From NCBI GenBank assembly GCA_003864495.1, contig ML133455.1:2805431-2869430 (forward strand): a stretch of 64,000 nucleotides of DNA. The letters are read 5' to 3'. Of the stretch, positions 33,746 to 47,292 are shown in pieces. The stretch is from Nemopilema nomurai (lineage: Eukaryota; Cnidaria; Scyphozoa; Rhizostomeae; Rhizostomatidae). The notes below the pieces were generated by a model. It saw nothing but the letters and a program-made list of their open reading frames with translations. It was not told the origin of the DNA and searched no databases. How positions within the stretch are numbered: position 1 is the first letter of the stretch; the number at the start of each line of letters is the position of its first letter. The translations under genes and the position numbers were made by a program.

Positions 33746-34308
33746 CAGGGGTGCAACTAACGAGGGGGTTGTCCTGATGGTCCAGACGGAGAAAGAGAAT
33801 GAGGGATGGATATATACGACACATTCCGACACAAAAACCGGTAAAAATGAAGCATCAGTAACATGATGGGTGTAATTTCTTCGTTTTACTTGTTCTACGA
33901 ATTCTCTCTATAAAAAAAATGGTACTTTGAAGATTTTTTTCATTTTTCGGCGAAGAAATGGATCACAAGAGTACAGAGAAAGAGTATAGTCAGTCTGGCA
34001 CGCCCTCGTTCAGTCGAACGCCATCGTACCTTCGAGTCATACTGTTTGCACTATCGTGCCAATGCTGCAGTAATTGAGTCTATCGTCAAGCCCTTGGACT
34101 CTATTCTGATTTTCATGATTCACGACACACTGACTTTCAAAAAGAAGAGTGGTCCTGGGACTCAGAAGCAAAATTTACGCCACAAAGCTTGTATTACTTG
34201 TGCAGTTACTTTGCAAATGTATTTTCATTTATTTCGGCAATGAACGGGATGGAACCTAAAAGACCACTTGTAAAAGAATCACAAGGAAGAAATCAAGATA
34301 GCAATTGA
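33746..34308 (+). mobile_element. hAT transposon remnant, unit 3
   Basis: Terminal motif at 33746. The ATG at 33958 is followed by a 2-base loss, so the start codon is out of frame with the transposase. RSVERHRTFESY and WSWDSEAKF are still readable; the final TGA is at 34306-34308. Confidence 0.7.
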
Positions 34309-35741
34309 CACGAGTTCCTTAAAAATTTCACCAATGAGTTTTAGGCCTTCTTTTGGAATGCTGTAGTGCCAGGTATCAGTCCCAAAACCCCATTGACTCA
34401 CCCAGTGGCACGTTGGTAAACAATCTCCTGGTGTCAAGAAGCACATGAATATCATAGAAGGCTCGAGCTCTAAATTCTGGATCCAGCATTGCGCATGTCA
34501 GCAAGTATTTCACAGATAAAAAAGTATAATTCTTCAGGACCCAATCAGTCTTTGTGTAGCAACGCTGTTGATTTACGTTTTAAATTCTTTTGTCTTTAGA
34601 TTTTCAACCATGATGAGAAGGGAGACGTGGGAGCATGAGGAGTTTTTGGTATGCCATTTATGCCTTCCTACTGTCATCCTGTAGGACTGGTCCAATAGGA
34701 AACGTCGCTAACCTGTTGAATATTCGTTTATAAACTCCAAGAGTCTTTGCTAATTTGAGCCAGGTTTCTTCCAAGTAGAACACCGCCCATTCTCCTCGCG
34801 ATCATAGCTCTTTATAAATTGCCCGTACTGCTTTTTCATGTTCTTGATATGAAATTTTCTGATCGCTTGTAAATGCGCCTTGTGCATATCAAATCACTTA
34901 GGTCGACAGGAGTACCACAATGTACATCGGACAAATCCCTTCCATCGGGCAACTTGAAACCTTTGAGAAACTTCCTAACCGAGGAATTGGATGCTCTAAT
35001 TTTGCTCTAATACATATCATTTTCTGACTACTTGCTCATTTCACGAGGATAACTTAAACTAAAAACTGTCATTTTGCCAACTTGCTTTAAAATTTTTGGA
35101 TCTGCAAAATATCTATACAAATATCAGTTTTATGTGGACTGGAAAAGTTCGTCTATTCACCTCGAACTTTCTAAAGGTATGAAGGGCTCTAGTTCACTGT
35201 GTTATAGGCTAAAGTGCGTTATTTCTTAGTGGTTCTCTCATGGCTTTCTATCAAGAGCTGGCTAATATTTCTTCTGAATTTATCCACACGCTGACGTTTG
35301 CATGCTCTATAATATTTTTTGTGTCTCTTCTGGTATTATTATTGATCAGATTAATTCCTGTATTTCACTCTCTGTTGATCTCTCTTGATATATGTGACGT
35401 TTGTCCTAGGTTGCAATTTTTCTAAATATCTCTGCAGCTTTTCTCAACCATCACCCATTTACAACAGCAGTAGCATCATTATAGAGTCATCTACAAACTT
35501 ACAACATTGAACATCCTCCGATTTCCCTTCATTTCTACATGACCTCTTTAAATCCTCTTCAAGAATTAATTTTCATTGAAAAAGCTCTTTCAGTCGTTCT
35601 TAGCATCAAACTATAACATTGGCAAGTCAAGACTGATAAAAAGGCATTTCTTTGTTTAACTACCAATATAATTCTACAATCATCAACACTTACATCAACT
35701 CAATAGCTCTAGTTTAAAGATTTAGGCTTTGAAATGGCCAG
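34309..35741. other. Spacer between hAT remnant and gene B, unit 3
   Basis: As in units 1 and 2, but with a deletion near 34960 that removes about 100 bases. No gene is supported. Confidence 0.5.
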
Positions 35742-38471
35742 TTCAACTGCAAGAAACAAGTCCTTCCACCATCGTCTGTTCCTCTTTGTCTTAATTTTGC
35801 TCAAGGTGATTGATGACGTCATTAAGCTTTGCATTTTCATCGCTCATCACCCGCAAACCTTCTTGTGCTTTTGATTTCAACCTCTTTTCCTCCGCTTCCG
35901 TTTCCTCAATTCTTCTATCTGGTCCATCAGTACCACATTTTTACTCTCAAGCGCATCAATCCTGCATCTTTGCATCTGGGTATCCCTTTGAAACGAGGCT
36001 ATTTCTGACTTCAAGGAGAGACTTGTTCCAAGTGTTCCTTGAGCTCCAAATCCATGGACTTTAGCAGCTCATTTTTGTCCTCTTCTAACTTGTCACTCTG
36101 TGAAAGAATATTTACATAACTATATTCAAAGATACAGCACCGTAGCCAAGACTAAATTGAGATAGAAGGCAATTCAAATTTGAAAACCAAGTTCACAGTA
36201 AGAATGTCTGTCGTTGTAGATCACTTCCGTTATCAGCAAATCACTTGCTACGGACTTTCAAGAGAAGCAAAGGTAAAATCAGCATCTAATGATAAGATTG
36301 ACTGCTTTGCAATTTTTGCTGTGCTTTTCAATGATTGATTACCTTTCCTTTTGTGTCAAGAAAGGTTCGATTGCGCATAGAGAAATTTGTTAATAAACCT
36401 GAAGCTGAAGATTGAAAAAATGCAACATTTCGAAATGTATACTTCTCCTTTGAGAGTAGTGACAAGTTTATGTTCAGAAAGCTTTGATACAGGCGCGATA
36501 AAAGTATACTATCAAATAACTTTTCATACACTTCATGTAAACTTACTTCTTCTTCTTCCACTGCCACCAACGTAGACTCTAGATGCCCCGCCTTTGTCTT
36601 CCAGTAGTTCATCTTTGAGGTCATTTCAAGAAGACCAGAGGACGTTGTCGTGCAACATTCGTTGGCTTCTTGAAGACGACCCTCTAGTTCTTGCGCTCCT
36701 CTTCCATGGCCTGGATACCGTTGCTCAATAGTGCGTTCTCTACACTCAGATTTTGAGCTCTCACGTCATATTTAGCGATATCTTGCAGCATTGAGAGTTG
36801 ACGCTGGTGGCTGCTTTTAAGCTAAAACATAAATATAGAAAGGACATGGAGAACTTTTACTCTCAAAAAGACTTCCACAAATGAAGCAGGATTGATCAGT
36901 ATCGCTTGACTACTTTTTGTCAAATATAATGCAAATCCATAATATAATATAATGCAAGAAAGTGTTCCGCTGTAACAAAGCAGACAAAAAAGGCAGTTGT
37001 ACACTCGCTCTTTCTGCGTTCAAATACGCTGCTTTAAAATGATTGTTCGCTTCATTAATGAAAATGATGTTAAGAGGGTCTTTTAAGAAATGAATGGATA
37101 ATGCTTGACAGTAATCACTTTCTAGTGAAGAATCCACACACCTTTTCATTCAGCTCAAGGCAGCAGGCATCAGACTCAACAGCTTTTGATTGCCACTCGT
37201 TCGCTTCCTTCTGTAAATCTTCTAATTTAGCAGACGACATTGCAGCAAGTTCTTTCAACACAAGCAGTTTCTTGATGCGATCTTCACTTTTCACTTCAAG
37301 TTCAATCTCTGCTTTTTTATAATTGTCTACCACGTTCTTGCTTGCCAATAGCATTTCTTTAGTTGAACGGAGTTCCTGCTCCATTGCAGAAATCTGTTCA
37401 CTTTTGATGGCCTCGCTTTGCATTGAAGCATTCAACTGTAAAGGAATTCGACATCCTGTTATCTAATATTTCATGAATTTCAAGAGCAACAATATTATAG
37501 TTAAATCTATTTACACAAATTGATGCAACATCTTCCCTTACCTTATTCTGCAGTTGTTGCGTTTCGACTTCCATCTGCTCTCGTTGTTCCTCCAAAATCT
37601 CTTGCAAGGAATCGATGATTGCTTGACTGCTCAGGTTTTCGGCCATCTTTTCTTCTCTCAACATCTGATTCTGCTTTCAAGGTATCATCTCTTTGTTAAG
37701 TCCTTGCTGGTTTTGAAGAAGGTTCTCCGCATTTTGAGTGAGCTGTGCTTTTTCGTTCTCCCACTGCTTCTGAATACCCTGATGCAGATAAAATACGGCT
37801 TGAAGTTAAAATAAGCATTGCCTTTGCAAATTTAAGTCAGTTTCTCTTGTAATAGTTGAAAGTAAATGCACGTACAGGGAAATATAGCTGTGTATATTGT
37901 TTGAAATAATATTGTCCTGCGTCTAGTGGAAAATTACCTTCATGACATCCATTGCGTTTCTCAAAGCCGTTGCAGGACTGTTCACTTCCGTGTCGATGGA
38001 AATGCCAAAGCATTCTTTGAAGAATACAGCAAGCATCTGGCTCTCCACCAATTTCTGTGCTGTGAGTATGGACTTCTCTCGCTCCGCCTCAAGTTGTTGC
38101 TTAAGCAGAAATATCTAAAGAAGGAAATATTCTTTCCTCAATAGTGTGCAGTTTGCAAAAACATCTTTCAAACATCTATTGATATCTTTTCAAATATTCA
38201 ATAAAAGTATGTGGAGTTTTGTTTTTGTTTTCAAACTCAGGTATTTTTGCCGTATGCACCATGTGTTACGAACCTTAAATGGATAGTTCTTCTCGAATTC
38301 TTTCTTGATCTTCTCAACCAGTTTTTGATTGATTGCACGGAGATTCTCCTTGTCCTTCTCAACTGCACTCATCTTCTCCGCAAGCCCCTGCACATCCAAT
38401 CTGACTTTGGACAGCTCACTTTTCACCTCCACATAGCTGCCTTTCTGTCTTCTTCGACCGTTGCTTGCCAT
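35742..38471 (-). pseudogene. Gene B, unit 3: most damaged copy
   Basis: Exons: 38274-38471, 37938-38114, 37542-37778, 37142-37435, 36547-36821, 35742-36097. Exons 1, 2 and 4 are open. Exon 3 has 1- and 2-base losses and stops soon after NKEM. Exon 5 has the same single-base loss as unit 1 plus an extra Glu codon at its end. Exon 6 has at least four separate 1-2 base losses. The density of indels in homopolymers is also what low-quality sequence would give. Confidence 0.72.
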
Positions 38472-38589
38472 TGTTGATTATTTCGAAATGAGAAATTTGA
38501 AGTTTATCAATATCAATTTGAAGTTAGCCCTGATGATTCACTCAGAACGGCACTTAAATCAAGTGTGAAGTTTGTCTGTGTTTTGCCGA

Positions 38590-38650
38590 CTTTATAAGAC
38601 TGTGTATGATTGTGACGTCATTTGATTGAATCCCTATCGCAATATCGTCA
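38590..38650 (-). promoter_or_regulatory. Gene B promoter, unit 3
   Basis: TATAAAG on the minus strand at 38590-38596, CRE 38613-38620, half-site 38646-38650. Confidence 0.68.
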
Positions 38651-38822
38651 CAATTGAATCTAAAACGAGGCTAGGGGAATGGCAAAGTTCAGCTGTTGAT
38701 TACAAATGGGTGCAGTGTACTATAATTGAAATTTGACATTGAATAATAAAATTCGATCTGATTTGCATTTAAGTTAATTTTGGGCATAATACCTTCTTGT
38801 AAAAAAACGAAGATAAAATAAT

Positions 38823-39065
38823 GTGAAAAACAACCTCAGATTCCTAAAGGAGAGTAAGTTTATAATGCAAGAATATCTGAGGTGTGAGGAAGCCTCATCT
38901 CTACTAAAACTTGAACTAAAGTTTGCAGACCTAATAGCAAACTACAAAGAGAAGTATACCGATTCTTTTTGCACAATGTGTGTTTCCCATGACGAATACA
39001 TTGAACGATTATTGGATTGTCCAAATTTCTACCAAAAACCACAAAATAGAAAAGGCTTGTTATAG
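38823..39065 (+). mobile_element. Retrotransposon zinc-knuckle remnant, unit 3
   Basis: Same CxxC...LLDCP frame, ended early by a one-base gain after YQKP. Confidence 0.48.
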
Positions 39066-40108
39066 TGACAAATCAAGCCAAAGTTCTGGAAAAACCAATA
39101 AAAACTGAACTCAAAATATTGGTTTGCTTATTCTCAATTGCGGGGTAACTGCTTCGAAATGGAGATTTAGCTTTCTTATTATCACTCTCAGATGTTCTAT
39201 GGTAACAGTTGGGGCCAGCTTGAAGATATTCTCAAAAAATTCATTTTCTATACAGCTGTAAAAAAATTTCATTTCTGCATGCTAAGAAAATCATAGCAAA
39301 ATCATAACAAGAAGGTTCCCCTCAATTTTTGGTAAATATCCGCTAAAAATAGTTTGCTATCTGTATTTCAGACTCAATACATGCTTACATACGAAATTTT
39401 TCACAAAACTTCTAGGTTTATCATTTCAAAAAACCATTTTAATCAAATTTTACCAGATGTTGTAATTAGTCCTGTCCCCTTTTTGCAACAACTTTGATTT
39501 CTTTTTTTAAAACCACTTGCGGCTCAAAGTTTATTGGTCCTTTATGTGCAATTCGGCTAATTATTGTCATTTTCTTGATAACTTTTTTATGTCAATCTTC
39601 ATTCCATGAGGCAATACCTTTACCCGTTCGTGTTAAAACTAGATTTCGCATTGCATTATCTTAATGTCATGGCTTGAGTAAAAGAAATAGTTAACGCCGG
39701 AGTTTGTTTTAAAGTTAACTACTGAATCACAACTCCTTTACTTTGTTGCTAGCTTCGACCCTCGCCATAGGCATAAATCTAAGTGAACTCTACAACTAAT
39801 GCTGTGGATATAAACTGCGCTCGAGTCTATGACAAATAGAAATCCAGACAGAGAATTCCATAATATTAAGAGATCCAAATCCCCCTTTCCCTTTCATAAC
39901 CTACAGAAGTCAAGTTGAAAACATCACAATTTAATTTTAACCCAATCCTTTCCACAACCACATGCAATGACAATATACTCAACCTAGTTTTGATGTCATT
40001 CATGACGTTTGTTATTCGTAATGGGATACCGTTAGGCCTCATGTTCCAAAAATGGGGCCCTTTTTCTGCAATAATGGGGCCCTTTTCACCGGATTATATA
40101 GGGAGCCA
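39066..40108. other. Unit 3 right end, no gene seen
   Basis: Similar to 12156-13183, with the two ggggccc motifs shortly before 40100. Confidence 0.5.
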
Positions 40109-40282
40109 ACGGCCACGGCCCAAGGGGGGGTGGGCCAGTCCGCTACTGGACTTTGATACAAATGCGACTTGTTGCCGACATCTCATGCTGTTGTAGACTC
40201 CTTTTTAAAAAAGCAACCCAGGCGATTTTTTTCATTTATCCATTTTGAGTGACAATAATTTAAATATGAAAAATTTTCAGGT

Positions 40283-40366
40283 ATGCAGATGTACTCAGCT
40301 TTCGTTGCATTTTGGTTGCTTTTTATCAGTTCGAATAGTTCACCGGCCGACAAAGTTATAAATTAA
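40283..40366 (+). CDS. Short signal-peptide-like ORF, unit 4 copy (hypothetical)
   Basis: 27 codons, identical in sequence to the unit 3 copy. Confidence 0.28.
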   Translation: MQMYSAFVAFWLLFISSNSSPADKVIN

Positions 40367-40666
40367 AGATGAAGTAAATAATAAGTCATGCAACCGTTTG
40401 AAATTCATTTGATTATTGGAATGGAGTAACTTCTGTAACTCAGCATATTCGCATTGAATTGCAATAAGGCGGTAATTCGATTTATGCTAGTAGAATAATT
40501 AGTACATTTGGATGTTAAGGTAGTTCAGAAGTCAGGAATACTTCAGCAATATCTTTGATTCATCGATAGAAGCCAGGCAATAAAGGACTAGAGTTCCAAT
40601 TGTACCGTTTTCTGTTCATTGGACACCTGCCCTCTGAAAATTCTGCTTGCACGCCTGCACAAATAG

Positions 40667-40912
40667 ATGGTTATTTCAAACGCATCCTGCGAAGATTGTG
40701 ACATTCGCAAACACGTGGAGACGTTGCTACTTCATTTATGTCGCTCCGATGAGTTGCTTAGCTCCAACATGTCGCTGTTTCATTGGAATCGTATTTCCAA
40801 AGGTGAACGTTCTTGGCTAACGGATGACATTATCCAGATTATGTGTTCATTTGGCATTTCTTGTACAACTCACTTGCCATTTTTCACATTTTGTGTGACT
40901 TTTTCACATTAA
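40667..40912 (+). pseudogene. Ulp1-like peptidase fragment, unit 4
   Basis: Keeps ISKGERSWLTDDIIQIMC. The frame is shortened by small indels on both sides relative to unit 3. Confidence 0.3.
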
Positions 40913-41237
40913 GGACACCCATATGTGTAACAGGGATCCAAGCAGTCGTCACGTTGCAGACTCTATTGCAATCCAAATTTTACACTTAAGTCTAAGGGCA
41001 GCAAGTTTTATCTTGATCAGCCAATGGTAAGCCGAATATTCTCTGCGAGGTTTTCGAAATAGCAGCATAAAATGATAAAAACCACATTTTTCTGAATCAA
41101 CCATCATTTTATAATAAATATTAGCATACAACATTGGTATTGTATCAAGGAGTCCTATCTCTTGGTCATTAAAAAACTTGTTCACAGTCTATAAACAACG
41201 ACCACGTCTTGTCTTTTCTTCGATGAGTGTCTGGTGC

Positions 41238-44200
41238 TCAGCAGATGCCCATTCTCTCAGCTTCACCCAAGGAGCACTGGTACGGCAACACCTTTGGCAG
41301 CATAACCTGAGCCGAGCAGAATCTGTGGTACACCCCTTTTTGGACTTGCATGGGGAACTCCTTCCACTCAGCTTGAAAAACCAGCTCAAGGACAGCCACT
41401 TGGTTGTTTAGCGTGGCATCGAGTCGAGCGGAGTGCATCTTTTCGATACAATGTCTCGTTCGCTCCTGCACGATGGTCTGGTTCACCAAAATACTGGCCA
41501 TGATCCATTCTGGAGTTTCCTTGGTAACGATTTCGATCATAGGCAACTTGAAGAGTTCCTTTTCACAGGCGATCGAGGCACGAGCTCCGCAGAGGACATT
41601 TGGGGAGAAGTAGCACATGTGAGCGTAGAGTCCATCTGTGAAGGAGAACAAAGCCAATTCTAATTCACTTATACATGATCAAAGTTGACTGTGTTGAGTA
41701 ATATTTCAAGGCAATTTTATCCCTACGAGCCTGGTAACTAGATCTGAGATAAGAGTGTCTTAAAAGCAAACATAAAAGGAGATAGAGTAAAAAGCAAAGT
41801 AATGGCACAGAATCAACGTTGCATTTGCTAAACATGCTGCGAAGCTTTTCAAGGTAAAATACAATTTGATAGTTTGTTTCTTTTTGTAACGCTTTTCGTT
41901 TTTATAGAAACGACCAAAAGGAAATGTTATTTATTAACAGAGACTTTAATCAAAATATTTCATGAAGTCTTTTTCACTTATTCATAAGTTCATTGTGGTT
42001 GGAACCAATCTACAGGAAGGTAGTTAGATGCGTACCCATGACAGTCTCTTTCGCTGTTTGATATTCCTGGCTTTCAAACTGCAATTTCATGCTGTCCGCT
42101 GGCTCTGCTGAGTTAAATTGGGTCCATTAGTCATTATCAATCCAACTTACTTTCCATAATTAATTTCACTATAGTCATTGCCTTAATTAATTCTCGATGG
42201 TGGGAATGTATCTAAATTTGGGGCAATCGGTTGCTATCTAACTACATCATATGACTTCTCTTGATAATTTGTTAATTTTATAAGATGTTGGATTGGAAAC
42301 AGACTCTTAGATATTTATCAGGACCCTTTATCAACTTTAATAATAATTAAAGTAGATCTATCAGAAATGAAAAATGCTTCTCTTCCAAATCTGTCCATCT
42401 TCCATCAACATAATCTAGGTTTGTCATTTCATCTGATATTGTTCAAGGGCCATTCATACATTCGTAATGCTCAAAATTTCGAATGAATCGTATCTGAAAG
42501 CGGTGCGAAGCTATACTTTTTTGTTTATAGTGAACTCCCGATACTACTTGCATTCTTAAAAAGAATTCAACTTATTTCTTACCATTTTCGCCGATCGTCT
42601 GGTACATGCTTTCGATTCTCTGAGAAATTGAAGCCAGTTCAGCCTCCATTTTCAGCGTATGAACTAATTTAGAAGAATGTAGAATTAGCAATAAAAGCAG
42701 AAAAATTCAACCCAAAAATTCAGTACATCGCAGTATTATGCCGTACGTTTGAGTTTGGAGAGTCTGTCACTATTTATCAAATAGCTACGCCTGTTAGAAT
42801 GCTCCCTCGATGAATAGTTCCAATTTTACAATAAATAGGTAAATGGTAGAATGCTAGATTTCCAAATTTAAAGTAAACCTTCAGAGCTCAGGTTGTAGTG
42901 TTTGAATGTCAACATACCTGGAACAAGGCACATGGACATCCTTTGATCTTTATCTTCCAGTTTCATCGAATCATCGGAGCATCCTTTAGTCTGATCTGCC
43001 AGTTTCTTAGCTTGTTCCATGACTGTATGAAATCATTTTTCATTTCAACTTTTTCCAAACACTGACTGTATTTTAGCTTTCTAACTCTGAATATATAGTC
43101 TGAATCATTCTACATTCAATAACTAGCCTGAAAGTAGATTCTAACACGTGTTGAAATGAAACGATCCACACACATCAATTATAATTTGTACTACAATATA
43201 ACTTAATAAGACCTCTTTTTTTAAAGCGACAGTTAAACGATCAAGATAAGGGTCTACTTTTGCAGGCAAAAGGTTTGAAGATGTTACTTGCTTCGGCGGA
43301 AACTTAATTCTGAAACATAGGCATACATCAATTTGCAAAAAACATCAAAATGACATACTATGCCTTTTTGTCCTTTGCCAATTTACACGGGGAATGTAAG
43401 TGTCATTGTCACTTTCGCAATTCCAAGAAGAGCAGCCTAAGGATGAATTGAAATTATTTTTTAAAAGCGGTTCATTGTCATCAAGATCTTTATAATAATA
43501 ATAGAGTGATAGTTAGTTCTAAAGAGCTTGGAAACATAGGCTAAACTTGCTGTTTTAATGCCTAAATACTTATGTTTATTTAGAATAGAAAAGCTAGAAA
43601 AATTTCGAAGACAAGAGAGTCCTAGAAAGACCTCTTGCTCATTTGTTGAATGAATGGTTTTTCCTTTCAGACTTTAAGAGACTAATGCAGTTTTTTGTTA
43701 ATAAAATACCTGGGCTTTGATCTGTTTCAAGGAAGAATGACCTTGATAGTCCAAGTCTGTCGATGATGTCGATATTAGTCTCTATGTAAGAAAATATGTC
43801 AATTATATTCCTAGCGTCTAAAGAAACATGATAGCATTCTGCTATCATCTTCGTGATACCCATGATAAATGCAATTATGAGACTGTTAATGCTCAGAAAG
43901 ACAACAAATTTTTATTTTTGTAGCAGATGCCTGTCTGAAAGCTTCGACTCACCATCAAGGCCTACAGATTTCAATTCATCAGCAAAAGGCTTTTCCGCCA
44001 TGTTTTGTTTGCAATGTTTTGCATTCGATTTTTCTTGGCACACAGTCTGATTTTGCTCTAAAATGTAACAGGTCCATGCTTGATGTTAATACAGAGGAAT
44101 TTACAGACGAAGTTAGAAGCAAAATGTAGAAAGATCTTCATCATTTTCAGATTAGTAATTAATTTAGAAATTTTGTCAGGCAAACCAGGCGCATGTATAG

Positions 44201-44616
44201 CTTTCGATTAAACTGAAAGCTGATTGATAAAGGCACTTTAGGAATTGGCTTATTGCTGCAAAAGATGCGAGGACTGAAAAGAGTTAACAAACCTTGACTT
44301 GTTTCTTTGTAAAATGACTTTTTGGCACATCCAAGACTTTCTGATCCCGAGTTCTTCTTTCGCATGTTTTTGAAAAATTGCTTGATTTTCCAAATGCGAG
44401 AAACGGGCTCCTAAAAAGCAATCATTACATATCAAAGTACTACAACAAAGGAGTTACAAAAATGTGCTTCTTGTTGGATGGTTGTCTATGTTTAAAAAAA
44501 AGGCTCTCCATTATTATCTTAATAGCTAAAATTATCTTGAAAAAAACAATTACCGTTTTATTTGGACGTCCGCTGTCCTGTGATGGCTTGTCTTGCTTAG
44601 AAAGCACCTTACCCAT
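41238..44616 (-). CDS. Gene A, unit 4: open copy, mini-exon acceptor also lost
   Basis: Exons: 44554-44616, 44293-44410, 43953-44057, 43710-43781, 42918-43022, 42583-42663, 42036-42104, 41238-41659. The predicted protein has 344 residues. It differs from unit 3 by only a few residues, for example DSGRPNKT instead of DSGFPNKT in exon 1. The 27-nt exon site (43359-43385) has the same AG-to-TG change at the acceptor as unit 3. Exon 1 matches unit 5 while exons 2-9 match unit 3, so a conversion border lies near 44440. Confidence 0.8.
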
Positions 44617-44756
44617 CGTGTGATAACGATTATAGAAACCAAAATGGCACTTCTCAAAAACAGTGTATATCGAATTGAATAACGAATTCACAAGCGACTA
44701 GTAGTAGTAACTACAAGCGAGCGCGTAAACAATGATTTGATTAGAATGTGTGCCGC

Positions 44757-44851
44757 TTTATATATATAGCTTCTCGACAATTTGACGTCACAATCGAAAT
44801 TTCTAAATATAGAAGCGCATTAACTTGAATAGTAAGTAAAATTTGACGTAA
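44757..44851 (-). promoter_or_regulatory. Gene A promoter, unit 4
   Basis: TATATATA near 44757-44768, CRE tgacgtca 44783-44790, second site tgacgtaa 44844-44851. Confidence 0.68.
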
Positions 44852-46549
44852 CAATGAAGAGGTGCATTCAACATGTTGCAAACTTCTTTTATGCCCCTGT
44901 ATCAGTTATGTATATCAAACTATTTTTATATTTATCATGTAACGTTGCGAGTATAAGCCCGACTTGCTAGTATTTGCCTCCACCGAAATACACAAAATAC
45001 AAGTTATTAAAGCTGAATGAATCAGCTAGCAATGTTTTAATACATTTTCAAGCAGGTTCTTGACAGGCAGGGTATATTTCAAATTCGTAATTCTTCTGGT
45101 TAAATGAAAAGAGCAGTTTCTTAATTACTTTGTATTATCTATATGTCAGTTCACTAAACCAAAAACATTATCCATCTAAACTCTTACATTTGATCTTAGC
45201 GACGATTAGAAACTCTTTTAGTTAGAACTGTCTAATTGATCTTACCAAGATGCATAATTGGGGGAACCACTCCCAAGGCCTTACTTAATTGTTGGTTTTG
45301 CCATTAGAATCACTTGTTTATTTTCAGAATTGCTAGCTCTATAGACATTGGCCCTCCCATCCCCCAATTTTCGAAACTGGGCAGCACCCATAAATCCTCG
45401 TCTGTCTTAAAAGAATTGCAGATTTAAACTTGACGATGCCATTGGTTAACATACTTTTATTTTCATGTTTGTTTCTTACCGTAAAAGCTCTATCAAGCAG
45501 AAGGAGGGGGCGGAGGGCTTATTAATTTTTATCGGCCTAAGAGGTTTGCTTATTGGAGAATTTGGGAGCAAATAAACAATTAAAAGTAAATATACTGCAA
45601 ATGTGTTTCTATGAATAATAATAACAAAAACAAATATTCTAAGAATAATAATTTCATGTTTGTTTATTATTTTAACAGTGAGGGGGGTGCATTGAGGTGA
45701 GAGGAGCAAAATATCCAAAGCTAACTTTACCTGAAATGGAAAATATGTAAGACTTTACTCGCCATTTACATAGGGATTGCGTTCCTGGGCAGACAAAATT
45801 ATAAGTAGTCTATGAATTTTTGCGCCAAATGAGGCTTCACATGTAGGATTAACACCAAAACACCTTGCTACAGAAAGAGATCTATATAACATAATAAGAT
45901 AGATATGATAACATTAATGAAAAAAAGAATTCACGTCATTTCTTGCTTTTGGTTGCACCTTGAAGAACATAACTGTCAAAAATAAACAGTCATTCGGAAC
46001 ATCAAATAAATTCATGGCTATAATTCACTTAACTTATTCATATAGAAGTTGATTAGAGAAATTTTATTCAATTATCGCCGAATCAAACTTTTGGTTCCTC
46101 AAAGCCAGATGCATCTTAATCTTCTGGTTTAGCTGATATTCTGAAAGCTTTAAATGCAGATTAGAGGAGCTGAAAGGGTGCTGCAAACGGGTAATTGGCC
46201 TTGTATTAAAAAAAAATCTCTCGCCAGCTCCAGGCCTGTTTTCCTTTCACTCTTACTCTTCCAAAGAATAGGTAAAATGGACGCTGACTGGTGGCTAAAC
46301 AGCCAATCATGAAATCTTCTCACAAGCTTTTGATCCTTTTCTGATGTTTCCATACCCTGACAACTATCGGACAGAAATTAGCCTTTAAGTATACGAAATT
46401 ATGTTTTCGTTGTTTCACAATATTGTGAGTTATGTGCAACATAAAATTTGTCAACCCATGAAGTTTTAATGTCTAAAACTTTAACTTGAGTATTCGTAAA
46501 GCAATAGTGTTTCCGATGGATAGATTCTAAAGGGAAAGGTCATCCACAA
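44852..46549. other. Spacer, unit 4 (short, diverged type)
   Basis: About 600 bp shorter than in units 1-3 and clearly diverged, but it keeps the hairpin (46166-46231, ggagctg/cagctcc) and the cacaatattgtg palindrome. No gene is supported. Confidence 0.55.
46166..46231. other. Conserved imperfect hairpin, unit 4
   Basis: Seven-base arms ggagctg/cagctcc; the inner stem is weaker than in units 1-3. Confidence 0.45.
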
Positions 46550-47292
46550 CAGGGGTACAACTACGGTTGGGGGTTGGCCTGGGAGTCAAGACGGAGGAAA
46601 AGTGCCCCCTTTTCCTGCAAAAATTGTAAAAATATACGCTTAGAAATGATTTTTTCATATTTTTTGTTTTAAAGCTAAGAGGGATGGATATATACTACAC
46701 ATTCCGATAAAAAAAACCTGTAAAAATGGAAGCATCAATAACATTGTGTTTCATTTTACTTGTTCTACGAATTCTTTCTATAAAGAAAGTGGTACTTTGA
46801 AGAACTTTTGAATTATCACGGCGAAGAAATGAGGCTCACTCAAGAACAGAGAAACAATATATTCTGTTTGGCACGCCCTCGTTCAGTCGAACGATATCGT
46901 ACCTTCGAGTCATACTATTTGCTCTGTCGTGCCAATGCTGCAGTAATTGAGTCTATCTTCAGCCCTTGGATTCTATTGTGACTTTTATGATGCACTACGC
47001 ACTGACTTTGAAGAAGAGTGGAGCTGGGACACCGAAATCAAATTTACGGCACAAAACTTGTATTATTCGTGCAGTTCATTTGCATGAACGGGACAGAGCC
47101 TCCAAACCACTTGTAAAGAAATTACAAGGAAGCAACCAAGATATCTTTCAAGCCTACCACGTGATTGTCAGTGTCATAGAGGACCTTTCCATGAAACGAG
47201 TAAATGTAGAGGAAGATTTCGCAGACTGGTATGATCAAGCAGTGAAGATGGCACATTCAATTGACATTCAGCCAAAAAGCCCAGAACTATAA
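46550..47292 (+). mobile_element. hAT transposon remnant, unit 4 (keeps a longer 3' part)
   Basis: The terminal motif caggggtacaactacgg starts at 46550 and the transposase frame at the ATG at 46829. It reads RSVERYRTFESY, then in another frame FEEEWSWDTE, then KPLVKKLQGSNQDIFQAY and DWYDQAVKMAHSIDI up to TAA at 47290-47292. The last two blocks match the hAT KPL-LQ-xDI-A and F-x-x-A-x-x-LD-I region and are missing from units 1-3. A short stretch before KPL that units 1-3 still have is deleted here. Confidence 0.75.

Larger units (their letters stand above)
26741..40108. repeat. Tandem unit 3
   Basis: The left part (26741 to about 31070) is almost identical to unit 4 at an offset of about 13.37 kb. 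The right part follows the unit 1/2 type in the spacer, the hAT remnant and gene B. It has the most small indels in gene B exon 6 of any unit. Confidence 0.93.
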